64,000 bases of DNA, taken from the NCBI GenBank assembly GCA_963722585.1, contig CAVRNU010000010.1, positions 197,779 through 261,778 of the forward strand, written 5' to 3'. Below the pieces are notes generated by a model that did not search any database, was not told the DNA's origin, and saw nothing but the letters and a program-made list of their open reading frames with translations. Shown one piece after another: positions 16,677 to 25,904 of the stretch. The DNA is from KBS-96 sp963722585 (GTDB taxonomy: Bacteria; Acidobacteriota; Terriglobia; Bryobacterales; Bryobacteraceae). Numbering within the stretch: position 1 is the first letter of the stretch; every line of letters begins with the position of its first letter. A program made the position numbers and the translations under genes.

Positions 16677-19600
16677 ATGAAAATTGAACAATTTCCAACC
16701 AAAGGGATCGGCATTATCGCTCTGATTGTGACCGTGTTGTGCGTGCCGGTCTTCTCCCAGACAACATCGGGCAACTTAACGGGAACGGTTTTCGATGCGA
16801 CCGGCGCTGCGGTTCCGGACGCCACGGTGACCGCGACCAATGACGGCACCCAGGTGGCAACTACCACGACCACGACGTCGAGCGGGCAATATCGCATCAA
16901 CAATCTTCTTGTCGGGACCTACACGTTGACGGTGAAAGCTTCCGGCTTCACGGATGCGCGGCTAAAGAATGTGAACGTGACGCTGAACGAGCTGGCCACG
17001 GCCAACGTTACGTTGCAGGTAGGGCAAGCGGCGCAGAGTGTCGAGGTCACGGCGGAATCGGCAGTCATCGACACGTCGACGGCGCAGATGCAGACTACTT
17101 ACGATGCGCAACAGTTGCAAAATCTATCGATGGCTTCGACCGGATCCGGTGTTGTGAACACGTCCCTGTTACAGGCTGGAATTGCGACAGGTGGCGCAGT
17201 TGGACTGGGGACCGGCCCGTCAGTCGGCGGCCAGCGGCCGCGCAATAACAATTTCACGATTGAAGGAATCGACAACAACAACAAGGCCGTTACCGGCCCA
17301 CTGGTGCAGGTCCCGAACGATGCGGTTGCCGAATTCACGGTGATCGCCAATCAATTCTCGCCACAATATGGACATTCTTCGGGCGGCCAGTTCAACCAGG
17401 TGATTAAGAGCGGCAGCAACAATTACCACGGGACGCTGTACGAGTACTTCACGAATCGCAATCTGAATGCCGCTGACAATTTGAACGCGATCGAAGGAAA
17501 CCCGCTCCATCCGCGCTACGACAATAACCGGTTTGGAGGTAACTTCGGGGGCCCGATCAAGAAGGACAAGCTGTTCTTCTTTGTGGATTGGGAATACAAC
17601 CCGATCGGCCAAACCTCCACAACCTATTACGAGACTCCCACGCAAGCCGGCTACAACGTACTCGCCTCAATGCCAGGAATCAGCACTACCAACCTGCAGG
17701 CATATCAAAAGTACCTGGGCGTTGCGCCCACAGCCAATGCCGCATCCGCGTATGTGAATCCAAATGTCTATTTGGCCGGAACCGGAGCGTCCAGCTCGCA
17801 GGCTGCCCTCACCACTGCTAGCGGGGGACTTGTGGCTGGCACGCAGGTTGTCCCGATGGGCCAGATTTCGAGTGCGCTTCCGAACTACCAGAATACAAAC
17901 ACTGGCTTGGCCTCGGTGGATTATACGATTTCCGATAAGGATCAACTTCGCGGGCGGTTTATCGTCGATCGTCTTGGTCTGATCGACACGACCGGTTATC
18001 CGTCTGTCTTCTTCACGACCATTCCCAACAACAACTATCTGACCACCGTATCGGAGTATCACAATTTCTCCCCGAACCTTACGAATGAGCTGCGCCTGGG
18101 TTTCAACCGTTTCTTCCAGATCTACACTGTGCCCAGCCAGTCGTTTCCGGGGCTGGATCAGTTCCCCAGCATGAATGTCTACGAAGGGATCGGTTCTTTC
18201 TTTGGTCCTGATTCGAATGCCCCTCAATACACGATTCAGAACACGTATCAGCTCAACGACGGCTTGAATTGGACGAAAGGAAAGCATAGCCTGCAGTTTG
18301 GATTTGACGGCTTCTCATGGATTTCGCCGCAGGACTTCGTACAACGCTCGCGCGGCGACTATGAATGGAGTTACCTGTCGGACTACATGTTCGACTACTA
18401 TCCGGACTACATTGCGCAGCGCTCCCTCGGCGGTCAGGAGTATTCGGGCAATCAATATCTATACGGCATTTACGGCAACGATAGCTGGAAGATTCTTCCC
18501 AACTTCACGGTCAATATTGGTCTTCGCTGGGAATATCTGACGGTGCCGATCGGCGAGCAACTACAAACGCTGAACCAGGTTTCGAGCGTTCCGGGATTGA
18601 TTGAATTCAACAAGCCGCAGCCGCAGGACGACGCCTTCATGCCGCGGATTGGAATCGCCTACTCGCCGGGCACGAGCGGCAAGACATCCATTCGCGCGGG
18701 ATTTGGCGAGAACTATGACGTTCTACCGGATAATTTCGGGCTGCTGACGGAACCGCCGCAATTCACCACCACGGTGGATTGCACGAATGGTCCAGCGACG
18801 GGTTGTACGCAGCCAGGAGGACCGGCAGGCGGCTTCCTTGCCAATGGCGGCATTAAGCCCAACACCACGGTGGGCACGCCGAGTTTGGCGGACCTTCGCG
18901 CCGGCACTGGCGGCTATGTGCCGAACCAGACGCGGCCGAAAGCGATCCAGTGGAACTTCGGCATTCAGCACGTCTTTGCGCAGAACTATACGTTCGATAG
19001 CGAATACATCGGCACGCGCGGCATCGATCTTCCGATGCAGATTCAGCTCAATCGGCAGCCGACCGTGAATGCCTCAAATGCTCTGCCGCTCTTTTACAGC
19101 ATGCCGAGCCAGGCAGCGCTCAATTCTCTGACGAACACGCTTTCCGCTCTTAATACGGCGTATAGCAACGGAGGCGACATCGTTCCGGCTTACGCCAACG
19201 CCGGCTTCACGGGCATTATCACCTCGTACCAGCCGTGGGGCAGCTCGACCTATCACGGGTGGGCCAACACGCTGACTCGCCGTTTTTCGAACGGGTTGCA
19301 ATTTATTGGCGCCTACACGTGGAGCCATAACATCGACAACTCGACTGCGGAGGTTTTTAGCACATACACAACGCCACGACGGGCGCAGGACTCTCAAGAC
19401 GTGGCGCCCGATCGTTCGAGCTCGGCTCTCGACCACCGGCAGCGCTTAAGCTTCGAAACGCTATACGACCTCACGGCGTTCAAGAATAGCAACTGGTTCA
19501 TGAAGAACGTTGTGAGCAACTGGCAGATCGCGCCGGTATTCCAGTATCAGACCGGAACGCTCTACACCGTGCAGAGCGGCGTGGACTCGAATCTGAATGG

Positions 19601-20078
19601 CGACAGCGCGCCGGATCGGGTGTTTGTGAATCCAAACGGTCAAGCCGGCGTAGGTTCAGGGACTACTGCTTTGACTAACAGCGCGGGAGACACGGTTGGG
19701 TATCTGGTAAACAATCCGAACGCGCAGTACATCGCTGCCCCCAAGGGGACAATGCCGAACGGCGGACGCAATACCGGAATGTTGCCGCCGATCGACGACC
19801 TCGATATTACGCTCGCCAAGAACATCAACATCACCGAAAAGTATCAAGTGCAGTTTGCTGTGCGCGCATTCAATATCTTCAACCATCCGCAATACGTGGG
19901 TGGCTTCATCAGCGATGTGGCTCCCGCAGGCACGGCCCTGCCGGGGACTAACAGCAGCACCACTTCATCGCAGGTTCACAACTTCTTGATTCCGACCAAC
20001 GCTATCTTTGGCGATCCAACGCAGGCGTTCTCGAGCAATCCGCGGTCGCTGCAGTTGTCTTTGAAATTCGTATTCTGA
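16677..20078 (+). CDS. TonB-dependent receptor, Oar-like, with carboxypeptidase-regulatory domain
   Basis: A 1133-residue outer-membrane protein. A signal peptide ends near VFSQ. An N-terminal carboxypeptidase-regulatory-like beta-sandwich (about 30-112) starts LTGTVFDATGAAVPDATV. A plug domain (about 125-245) carries VGGQRPRNNNFTIEGIDNN and FSPQYGHSSGGQFNQVIKSG. A long barrel follows, with FGGNFGGPIKKDKLFFFVD, many aromatic strands, and the C-terminal strand ending SLKFVF. Such Oar-like receptors are expanded in Acidobacteriota and are thought to import large substrates or scaffold cell-surface functions; the ligand is unknown. It is followed by a strong terminator at 20141-20166, so it is probably transcribed alone. 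Confidence 0.9.
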   Translation: MKIEQFPTKGIGIIALIVTVLCVPVFSQTTSGNLTGTVFDATGAAVPDATVTATNDGTQVATTTTTTSSGQYRINNLLVGTYTLTVKASGFTDARLKNVNVTLNELATANVTLQVGQAAQSVEVTAESAVIDTSTAQMQTTYDAQQLQNLSMASTGSGVVNTSLLQAGIATGGAVGLGTGPSVGGQRPRNNNFTIEGIDNNNKAVTGPLVQVPNDAVAEFTVIANQFSPQYGHSSGGQFNQVIKSGSNNYHGTLYEYFTNRNLNAADNLNAIEGNPLHPRYDNNRFGGNFGGPIKKDKLFFFVDWEYNPIGQTSTTYYETPTQAGYNVLASMPGISTTNLQAYQKYLGVAPTANAASAYVNPNVYLAGTGASSSQAALTTASGGLVAGTQVVPMGQISSALPNYQNTNTGLASVDYTISDKDQLRGRFIVDRLGLIDTTGYPSVFFTTIPNNNYLTTVSEYHNFSPNLTNELRLGFNRFFQIYTVPSQSFPGLDQFPSMNVYEGIGSFFGPDSNAPQYTIQNTYQLNDGLNWTKGKHSLQFGFDGFSWISPQDFVQRSRGDYEWSYLSDYMFDYYPDYIAQRSLGGQEYSGNQYLYGIYGNDSWKILPNFTVNIGLRWEYLTVPIGEQLQTLNQVSSVPGLIEFNKPQPQDDAFMPRIGIAYSPGTSGKTSIRAGFGENYDVLPDNFGLLTEPPQFTTTVDCTNGPATGCTQPGGPAGGFLANGGIKPNTTVGTPSLADLRAGTGGYVPNQTRPKAIQWNFGIQHVFAQNYTFDSEYIGTRGIDLPMQIQLNRQPTVNASNALPLFYSMPSQAALNSLTNTLSALNTAYSNGGDIVPAYANAGFTGIITSYQPWGSSTYHGWANTLTRRFSNGLQFIGAYTWSHNIDNSTAEVFSTYTTPRRAQDSQDVAPDRSSSALDHRQRLSFETLYDLTAFKNSNWFMKNVVSNWQIAPVFQYQTGTLYTVQSGVDSNLNGDSAPDRVFVNPNGQAGVGSGTTALTNSAGDTVGYLVNNPNAQYIAAPKGTMPNGGRNTGMLPPIDDLDITLAKNINITEKYQVQFAVRAFNIFNHPQYVGGFISDVAPAGTALPGTNSSTTSSQVHNFLIPTNAIFGDPTQAFSSNPRSLQLSLKFVF

Positions 20079-20102
20079 GAGCGCTTAACCTTTTGTCGAG
20101 TT

Positions 20103-20166
20103 AGAAGCGGAGGAGCGCTCGGGCGCTCTGCTTCTGGGCAGCCGGAGACTTCGGTCTCCGGCTTTT
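20103..20166 (+). terminator. Rho-independent terminator after TonB receptor
   Basis: The strong hairpin GCCGGAGAC-TTCG-GTCTCCGGC (20141-20162) is followed by TTTT and a T-rich run. A second, weaker stem (AGAAGC near 20103 with GCTTCT near 20130) precedes it. The two hairpins follow the receptor's stop by 25-60 bases. The next 340 bases, to 20506, contain no gene and no confident promoter; the sequence before the next ATG has the ribosome-binding site AGGGGG. Confidence 0.85.
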
Positions 20167-20506
20167 GTATTTGCACACAGGCCGATAATCGACTGTGACA
20201 TCTACAACGATTAAGTACCCCTGCATAGTACTCTTTCAAACGTGTTCTCACCTCAGTGTGGTGTTTTCGCGAAATTAAGACTTTTCACACTGCGCGTACT
20301 ACGCTATTCTGTGCTCTAGCGTGCTCAAGGGTTCGACGAGTTTGTCCCGGAAGCAAGAATGAAAGTACTTCCGTACTGGCCACCACGTAGTTCAAGCCTG
20401 GCACAACATACGAGTCCGCTCCAATAGTCCGTCGTTAACCCTCCTAGCGCCGAGGAGCGCTGCCATCAGCCAAACACGCAGAGGTCAGTTCAACAGGGGG
20501 TCTTAC

Positions 20507-23500
20507 ATGAAAGCGTTCTACATTGTGGTCCTGGTTTTGGCGCTGCTGACTTTCGGCGCCGTCAATGCGTTCTCCCAAGCGGAAACCGGTCAAATTGTCG
20601 GTACAGTCACCGATCCTACCGGGGCGGCCATTGGCGGGGCCAAATTGACTGTGAAGTCGGTCGCAACCGGGGCCGAGCGTTCGCAAGCAACCAACGCCTC
20701 GGGCGGCTTTACCTTCGCGAATCTGCTGCCCGACGTCTACGACGTAACGGCTGAAGCGCAGGGCTTTGAGACTCTGCGGCAACGTACCACGGTCACAGTC
20801 GGAATGAAGGTCGGGTTGGACCTCAAACTCGAGGTCGGCAAGAGCGAGACGGTAGTGGAAGTGACAGCCAATGGCGAGGTCACAGTCAATACCGAAACCC
20901 AGACTGTCAGTCAGGTGCTTAGCACGCAACAGCTCGTCGAACTTCCTACCATTACGCGAAATCCCTATTCGCTGGTCGTCACCTCAGGGAATGTCAGCGA
21001 GGACGATCCGTCCGGACGTGGGGCAGGCGTGGCGATTAACGGCTTGCGGTCGGCCGGAACGAATATTCTGTTGGATGGCGTCGCGAATAACGATGAATTC
21101 AACGCGGACGTGGGCCAGCAAGTGCCGCTCGATTCGGTTCAGGAAATTGGAATCATTACGAACAATTTCACGGCCGAGTATGGCCGCGCCGATGCCGGAA
21201 TCATCAACGTCACCACCAAATCGGGAACAAACGATTTTCATGGCACCGCGTACGAGTTCAACCGCGTTTCCGCCCTGGCTTCGAACACCTTCAATAACAA
21301 TGCCTATGGCCTGGACAAGCCCATTTACACACGCAACCAGTTCGGCTACTCGGTCGGCGGCCCGGTCAAGAAGGACAAATTGTTCTTTTTCAGCAGCACC
21401 GAGTGGACCCGCGTGCGAAGCACCTCAACCCAAACCGCGATCGTGCCGGACCCCGCCCTCATCTCCGCCGCTGCGCCGGCCACGCAGTCTATATTTTCCG
21501 CATATGGCAAGTTCCCTTCCACCACTTCGATTCTCGGAACCCTCAGCCGGAACCAATTAACGGCGCTAGGCTCCGATCCGTGCTCGGGCTCCTCAGCTAC
21601 CGGCGGATGCCAGGCATTCAATCCTAACGCGCCTATGTTCGACCTGGTTGGCTACAACACACCCAGCAACTCGGGCGCGGGAAATCCGCAGAACACGTAC
21701 TCGACGGTGCAACGCGTGGATTACAACCTCAGCGATAGGACAACCATTTATGCTCGCTATGCGTTATATAGCGAGGATGATGAAGCAGGCAGTATCGCCA
21801 ACAACCCTTACGCTGGCTACAACGTCAGTCAGACCAGTTTCAACAATAGCCTGATCGTATCCATGACGCACACTTTCTCGCCTCGCTTTGTCTCGCAGTC
21901 CAAACTCGATTTCAACCGCTTTAACACCTTGCAGCCCGTGCCCTCCGGGGGAGTGGTGCCGACCTATTATCTCGGAAGTTATGAATCCACGACAGCTATC
22001 GGACCCTACAGCGTAGCGCTTCCCGGGCAAGACCCGTTTTCTCCTGGCAATGGCGGAACTCCTTATGGGGGTCCGCAAAACTTCGGCGAGGCCTACCAGG
22101 ACCTCAGCTATACCATAGGCAAGCACGAGCTCCGCTTTGGAGGCTCGATAACTTATTTGCGGGACAATCGCACTTACGGGGCCTACAATTCGGGGCTCCA
22201 GATCTTCGGCAGCACTGTCGGCCAAGGCATTGACAATCTTCTGGCAGGCCAGCTTTACGAATACGAAGCCGCCATCAACCCTCAAGGGAAGTTTCCGTGC
22301 ATAAACGGAGTCCAGACGCCGGCCTGCACCATTACTCTTCCGGTCGGCCCGCCGACGTTCGAGCGCAGCAATCGGTATCACGAGGGTGCACTTTACTTCC
22401 AGGATTCGTGGAAAATTCTTCCCCGCTTGACGCTGAATCTCGGCCTACGGTGGGAGTATTTCGGAGTGCAGCATAATGTGGATCCGAATTTGGACTCGAA
22501 TTTCTACCCGGCGAACGCCGCGAATCAATTCCTAGCGATAGCCCAAGGCCAGGTTTTTACCACTCCCAACAGTCCGATCAAAGAGTTATGGCAGCCGAGC
22601 TGGCATAATTTCGCTCCTCGCATCGGGATCGCCTGGGATGTCTTCGGCGACGGCCGGACGGCCTTCCGAGGCGGTTATGGCATCGGTTATGAACGCAATT
22701 TCGGCAACGTGACTTACAACGTGCTGTTTAATCCGCCCAACTACGAGATCGTCGATCTGATCGCCGGGAGCAATATCGCCACCATTCCTGCCACAGTCTC
22801 GAATGCTGGAGTCTTGAGCGGCGCGAACGGATCGGTAGCGCTTCCGCCGGCCGAGCTGCGCTACATCCAACCCAACATTCCGCAGGCGTACGCGCACTTG
22901 ATCAGCGCCTCGCTCGAGCATCAGTTTGGCAATAGTATGCATGCCGAGGTCGACTACTCGGCTTCGATTGGCGAAAACCTGTACGACATCGCATACGTGA
23001 ATTCCCCCGGGATGGGCAACTACTATTTGGGTGTTCCCTGCAACCCCGCCGACACGCTGGTGTCCGGGGCCACAGACGGCTGTCAGGCTACTCTCAACAA
23101 CCAATATGCCGGCATCAATCGCCGAGGGGGCGGCGGCTACTCGACCTATAATGCAATGAACGTCCGCTACGATATCCAGAACATCAGAAACAGCGGCTTA
23201 ACCCTACGGCTCAATTACACCTGGAGCCACTCCCTGGATGACTTGAGCGACACGTTCAGCAGTTCTTTCAATCAATTCAACCTGGGTTACACCGATTTCA
23301 CCCATCCGATGATCGATTACGGAAACTCGGAGTTCGACAACCGGCACCGCGTTGCCATCGCTGCGATTTGGGCCGTTCCGTTCGCGCACGGCATGAAGGG
23401 CGTCGGCAAGTACCTTTTAGATGGCTGGGAATTTGCGCCGGTGTTTACCGCGCGAACCGGCGCCCCGTACACCATCTACGACACTACGAATACCAACTAC

Positions 23501-23746
23501 ATCTACACGCGCGTCGCGGCGAATCAAGTGATACCGGTGAACGGCAACGAATTTCAGAGCGCCGGACCGAATACCTATAACATCATGAATTTCAGCAATA
23601 TCGCCGTATCCGAATACATGAATCCGCTTACCGGAGACTCCGACTTCGGTCCCTTTCCGGCCAACATGACGGGGCGCGATTATTTCCACACGCCCGGCAC
23701 CTACAATCTCGACATGGGGATGTACAAGAGCATGAGATTCACGTGA
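20507..23746 (+). CDS. TonB-dependent receptor, Oar-like, truncated by a late frameshift
   Basis: A 1079-residue reading with the same architecture as the neighbour at 16677: signal peptide ending AFSQ, carboxypeptidase-regulatory domain (TGQIVGTVTDPTGAAIGGAKL, about 28-105), plug (GRGAGVAINGLRSAGTNILLDG near 175, FTAEYGRADAGIINVTTKSG near 225) and barrel. The frame stops after MYKSMRFT. The missing last strands are found at once in the next frame (23745-23939), ending GAKFIF as expected. One extra base (T at 23744) would restore a protein of about 1143 residues. As read, the product lacks its final barrel strands and the C-terminal phenylalanine needed for outer-membrane assembly. Either a real mutation or a sequence error. 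Confidence 0.85.
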   Translation: MKAFYIVVLVLALLTFGAVNAFSQAETGQIVGTVTDPTGAAIGGAKLTVKSVATGAERSQATNASGGFTFANLLPDVYDVTAEAQGFETLRQRTTVTVGMKVGLDLKLEVGKSETVVEVTANGEVTVNTETQTVSQVLSTQQLVELPTITRNPYSLVVTSGNVSEDDPSGRGAGVAINGLRSAGTNILLDGVANNDEFNADVGQQVPLDSVQEIGIITNNFTAEYGRADAGIINVTTKSGTNDFHGTAYEFNRVSALASNTFNNNAYGLDKPIYTRNQFGYSVGGPVKKDKLFFFSSTEWTRVRSTSTQTAIVPDPALISAAAPATQSIFSAYGKFPSTTSILGTLSRNQLTALGSDPCSGSSATGGCQAFNPNAPMFDLVGYNTPSNSGAGNPQNTYSTVQRVDYNLSDRTTIYARYALYSEDDEAGSIANNPYAGYNVSQTSFNNSLIVSMTHTFSPRFVSQSKLDFNRFNTLQPVPSGGVVPTYYLGSYESTTAIGPYSVALPGQDPFSPGNGGTPYGGPQNFGEAYQDLSYTIGKHELRFGGSITYLRDNRTYGAYNSGLQIFGSTVGQGIDNLLAGQLYEYEAAINPQGKFPCINGVQTPACTITLPVGPPTFERSNRYHEGALYFQDSWKILPRLTLNLGLRWEYFGVQHNVDPNLDSNFYPANAANQFLAIAQGQVFTTPNSPIKELWQPSWHNFAPRIGIAWDVFGDGRTAFRGGYGIGYERNFGNVTYNVLFNPPNYEIVDLIAGSNIATIPATVSNAGVLSGANGSVALPPAELRYIQPNIPQAYAHLISASLEHQFGNSMHAEVDYSASIGENLYDIAYVNSPGMGNYYLGVPCNPADTLVSGATDGCQATLNNQYAGINRRGGGGYSTYNAMNVRYDIQNIRNSGLTLRLNYTWSHSLDDLSDTFSSSFNQFNLGYTDFTHPMIDYGNSEFDNRHRVAIAAIWAVPFAHGMKGVGKYLLDGWEFAPVFTARTGAPYTIYDTTNTNYIYTRVAANQVIPVNGNEFQSAGPNTYNIMNFSNIAVSEYMNPLTGDSDFGPFPANMTGRDYFHTPGTYNLDMGMYKSMRFT

Positions 23747-23939
23747 GCGCATGTCGTTACAGCTTCGCCTGGAAGCATACGACTCTCTGAACCACTCCAA
23801 CCTGTACGTGAATATCGGTTCCGCCAAGACCGCTGACGGAGCCGGCAACATAACCGCCAGCTATGGGGTCCTGCCCAATACGACTCCGCAGGCGTACGAG
23901 AACCGGAATATCCAGTTGGGCGCTAAGTTCATATTTTGA
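23745..23939 (+). pseudogene. Displaced C-terminal end of the preceding TonB receptor
   Basis: This frame continues the receptor: ERMSLQLRLEAYDSLNHSNLYVNIG, and ends IQLGAKFIF, matching the usual last strands of these barrels. It has an internal ATG at 23751 but no ribosome-binding site, so it is not a separate gene. Together with 20507-23746 it makes one receptor gene broken by a +1 shift. Confidence 0.85.
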
Positions 23940-23942
23940 TTC

Positions 23943-24007
23943 GGGGCGAGGCAGGCCTCGCCCCTACAGCCCCCGTGCACGGGATTTGTAGGGACCGGGC
24001 CTGCCCG
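23943..24007. repeat. REPIN-like repeat (two facing palindromes), copy 1
   Basis: First palindrome GGGGCGAGGC-AG-GCCTCGCCCC (23943-23964) followed by CTACA; then, after 18 bases, TGTAG and a second palindrome CGGGC-CT-GCCCG (23996-24007). CTACA and TGTAG are complementary, so the two halves face each other as in REPIN/BIME elements. A near copy lies at 43936-43998 at the end of a RAYT transposase gene. It separates the convergent TonB receptor and iron-sulfur carrier genes and may also act as a transcription stop. Confidence 0.75.
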
Positions 24008-24013
24008 AATGCC

Positions 24014-24334
24014 TTACACCGCGAAACTTTTGCCGCAGCTACAGCTTCGTTTGGCGTTCGGGTTGTGCCAAACGAACGAGCTTTCCATCAGCGACGACGT
24101 GAAATCGAGTTTCAAACCGTCGAGGAATGGATAGCTTTTGGGATCGACGTACACCCGAACGTCGTCGAACTCGAGAACGTGATCGGCAGCTTTCGGCTTT
24201 TGATCGAGCCGGAAAAGATAGCTCATGCCCGAGCAGCCACCCCCCTGAACGCCCAGCCGCAGTCCGCCCTCGCAATTATGTTTGGTTAGCAACTGTCGAA
24301 TCCGCTCGACCGCCTTTTCAGTAACCTCGATCAT
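24014..24334 (-). CDS. A-type iron-sulfur carrier (ErpA/SufA/IscA family)
   Basis: A 106-residue A-type carrier that hands Fe-S clusters from the SUF scaffold to target enzymes. The three conserved cysteines are present: GGGCSGMSY near residue 34 and CSCGKSF near the C terminus. The N terminus EVTEKAVERIRQLL is typical. It is transcribed away from sufB, with 73 bp between the two starts, so the carrier and the operon probably share a regulatory region. Whether to call it erpA, sufA or iscA cannot be decided by sequence alone. Confidence 0.9.
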   Translation of the reverse strand: MIEVTEKAVERIRQLLTKHNCEGGLRLGVQGGGCSGMSYLFRLDQKPKAADHVLEFDDVRVYVDPKSYPFLDGLKLDFTSSLMESSFVWHNPNAKRSCSCGKSFAV

Positions 24335-24361
24335 GGTTTTTCGCTTTTAGTATAGCCAATC

Positions 24362-24398
24362 TTGACCAAAAGGTATAGATTCGCTAGCCTGGAGGTGA
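24362..24398 (+). promoter_or_regulatory. sufB leader: candidate operator and strong RBS
   Basis: The 73-base gap between the divergent carrier gene and sufB holds TTGACC-AAAA-GGTATA (24362-24377), whose core ACC-AAAA-GGT is a small palindrome that could serve as -35 element or as the site of the Rrf2 regulator encoded at the end of the operon; this is inference. GGAGGTGA (24391-24398) is a near-ideal ribosome-binding site nine bases before the sufB ATG. Confidence 0.3.
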
Positions 24399-24407
24399 AG
24401 ACGCTTC

Positions 24408-25856
24408 ATGGCTACACAACTCAACTCGATCGAGACACTCGCCAATCAAGAGTATAAATGGGGGTTCGTGACCGAAATCGATGCCGATACGGTTCCTCCC
24501 GGCCTCAATGAAGACATGATTCGCCTGATTTCAGCCAGGAAAAACGAGCCAAAATTCATGCTCGATTGGCGCCTGAAGGCGTACCGGCAGTGGCTGAAGA
24601 TGAAAGAGCCCACCTGGGCCAACGTTCATTACCCGCCGATCGACTATCAGCAAATCATCTACTACTCGGCGCCCAAGACGAAGAAGGATGGTCCGAAAAG
24701 CTTGGATGAAGTCGATCCCCAACTGCTTGCGACTTACGAAAAGCTGGGCATTCCCCTCCGCGAGCGCGAGTTGCTCGCAGGCGTCGCGGTAGATGCGGTA
24801 TTCGACAGCGTGTCCGTTGCCACGACGTTCAAAGAGAAGCTTTCCGGGCTGGGCATCATTTTCTGCTCGTTCTCCGAAGCGGTCCAGGAACACCCGGAGC
24901 TGGTTCAAAAATACCTGGGAACAGTGGTTCCCCATTCGGACAATTTTTTCGCGGCCCTGAATGCAGCCGTCTTCAGCGACGGCTCGTTTTGCTACGTACC
25001 GAAAGGCGTCCGCTGTCCGATGGAGCTATCCACTTATTTCCGCATCAACGCAAAGAACACCGGCCAGTTTGAGCGAACGCTGATTATTGCCGACGAAGGG
25101 GCCTATGTCAGCTACCTGGAAGGTTGTACCGCGCCAATGCGCGATACCAACCAGTTGCATGCCGCCGTAGTCGAATTGGTGGCCCTCGATAACGCAACAA
25201 TCAAGTATTCAACCGTTCAGAACTGGTATCCGGGCGACAAAGAAGGCAAAGGCGGCATCTACAACTTCGTCACGAAACGCGGCAAGTGCCTGGGCGTGAA
25301 TTCCAAAATCTCGTGGACGCAGGTTGAGACCGGGTCGGCAATCACCTGGAAATACCCCGGCTGCCTATTGATCGGCGAGAACTCGATCGGCGAGTTCTAC
25401 TCGGTTGCACTAACGAACAATTACCAGCAGGCCGACACCGGAACGAAAATGATTCATTCCGGCAAGAATACCCGCAGCACGATTGTCTCGAAGGGTATCT
25501 CGGCCGGGCACGGGCAGAACACCTATCGCGGCGCGGTGAAGATCTTGAAGGGCGCGACGGGCGCCCGCAATTATTCCCAGTGCGATTCCATGCTGCTAGG
25601 CGACAAGTGCGGCGCGCACACGTTTCCGTATCTCGAAGTCAAGAACACGTCTTCGAGCATCGAACATGAGGCATCCACGTCGAAGATTGGCGAAGACCAG
25701 ATTTTCTATTGCCGCCAGCGCGGAATTTCAACCGAGGACGCCGTCGGTATGATCGTGAACGGCTTCTGTAAGGAGGTTTTCCGGGAGCTGCCCATGGAAT
25801 TTGCGGTCGAGGCGCAAAAGCTGCTCGGTGTCAGTCTTGAAGGAAGCGTTGGATAA
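24408..25856 (+). CDS. sufB: Fe-S cluster assembly scaffold protein SufB
   Basis: A 482-residue SufB, core of the SufBC2D scaffold on which clusters are built in the cytoplasm. Landmarks: YKWGFVTEID near the start, GVAVDAVFDSVSV, VFSDGSFCYVPKGVRCPMELSTYFRIN, EGCTAPMRD (cysteine-bearing turn), NSKISWTQVETGSAITWKYPGC and KNTSSSIEHEASTSKIGEDQIFY. It is the first gene of sufB-sufC-sufD-sufS-sufU-sufT-rrf2, all on the plus strand with short gaps or overlaps. Confidence 0.98.
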   Translation: MATQLNSIETLANQEYKWGFVTEIDADTVPPGLNEDMIRLISARKNEPKFMLDWRLKAYRQWLKMKEPTWANVHYPPIDYQQIIYYSAPKTKKDGPKSLDEVDPQLLATYEKLGIPLRERELLAGVAVDAVFDSVSVATTFKEKLSGLGIIFCSFSEAVQEHPELVQKYLGTVVPHSDNFFAALNAAVFSDGSFCYVPKGVRCPMELSTYFRINAKNTGQFERTLIIADEGAYVSYLEGCTAPMRDTNQLHAAVVELVALDNATIKYSTVQNWYPGDKEGKGGIYNFVTKRGKCLGVNSKISWTQVETGSAITWKYPGCLLIGENSIGEFYSVALTNNYQQADTGTKMIHSGKNTRSTIVSKGISAGHGQNTYRGAVKILKGATGARNYSQCDSMLLGDKCGAHTFPYLEVKNTSSSIEHEASTSKIGEDQIFYCRQRGISTEDAVGMIVNGFCKEVFRELPMEFAVEAQKLLGVSLEGSVG

Positions 25857-25904
25857 GCGCACAGGCGTTGTCTGCCCGTTGTGCGCGTCTGAAAAGAAGA
25901 GGCG

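Noticed and set aside
23735..23760. Programmed +1 frameshift in the TonB receptor
   Set aside because: No slippery sequence of the known kind (for example CTT TGA C) and no downstream structure was seen at the site; a plain mutation or a sequence error is simpler.
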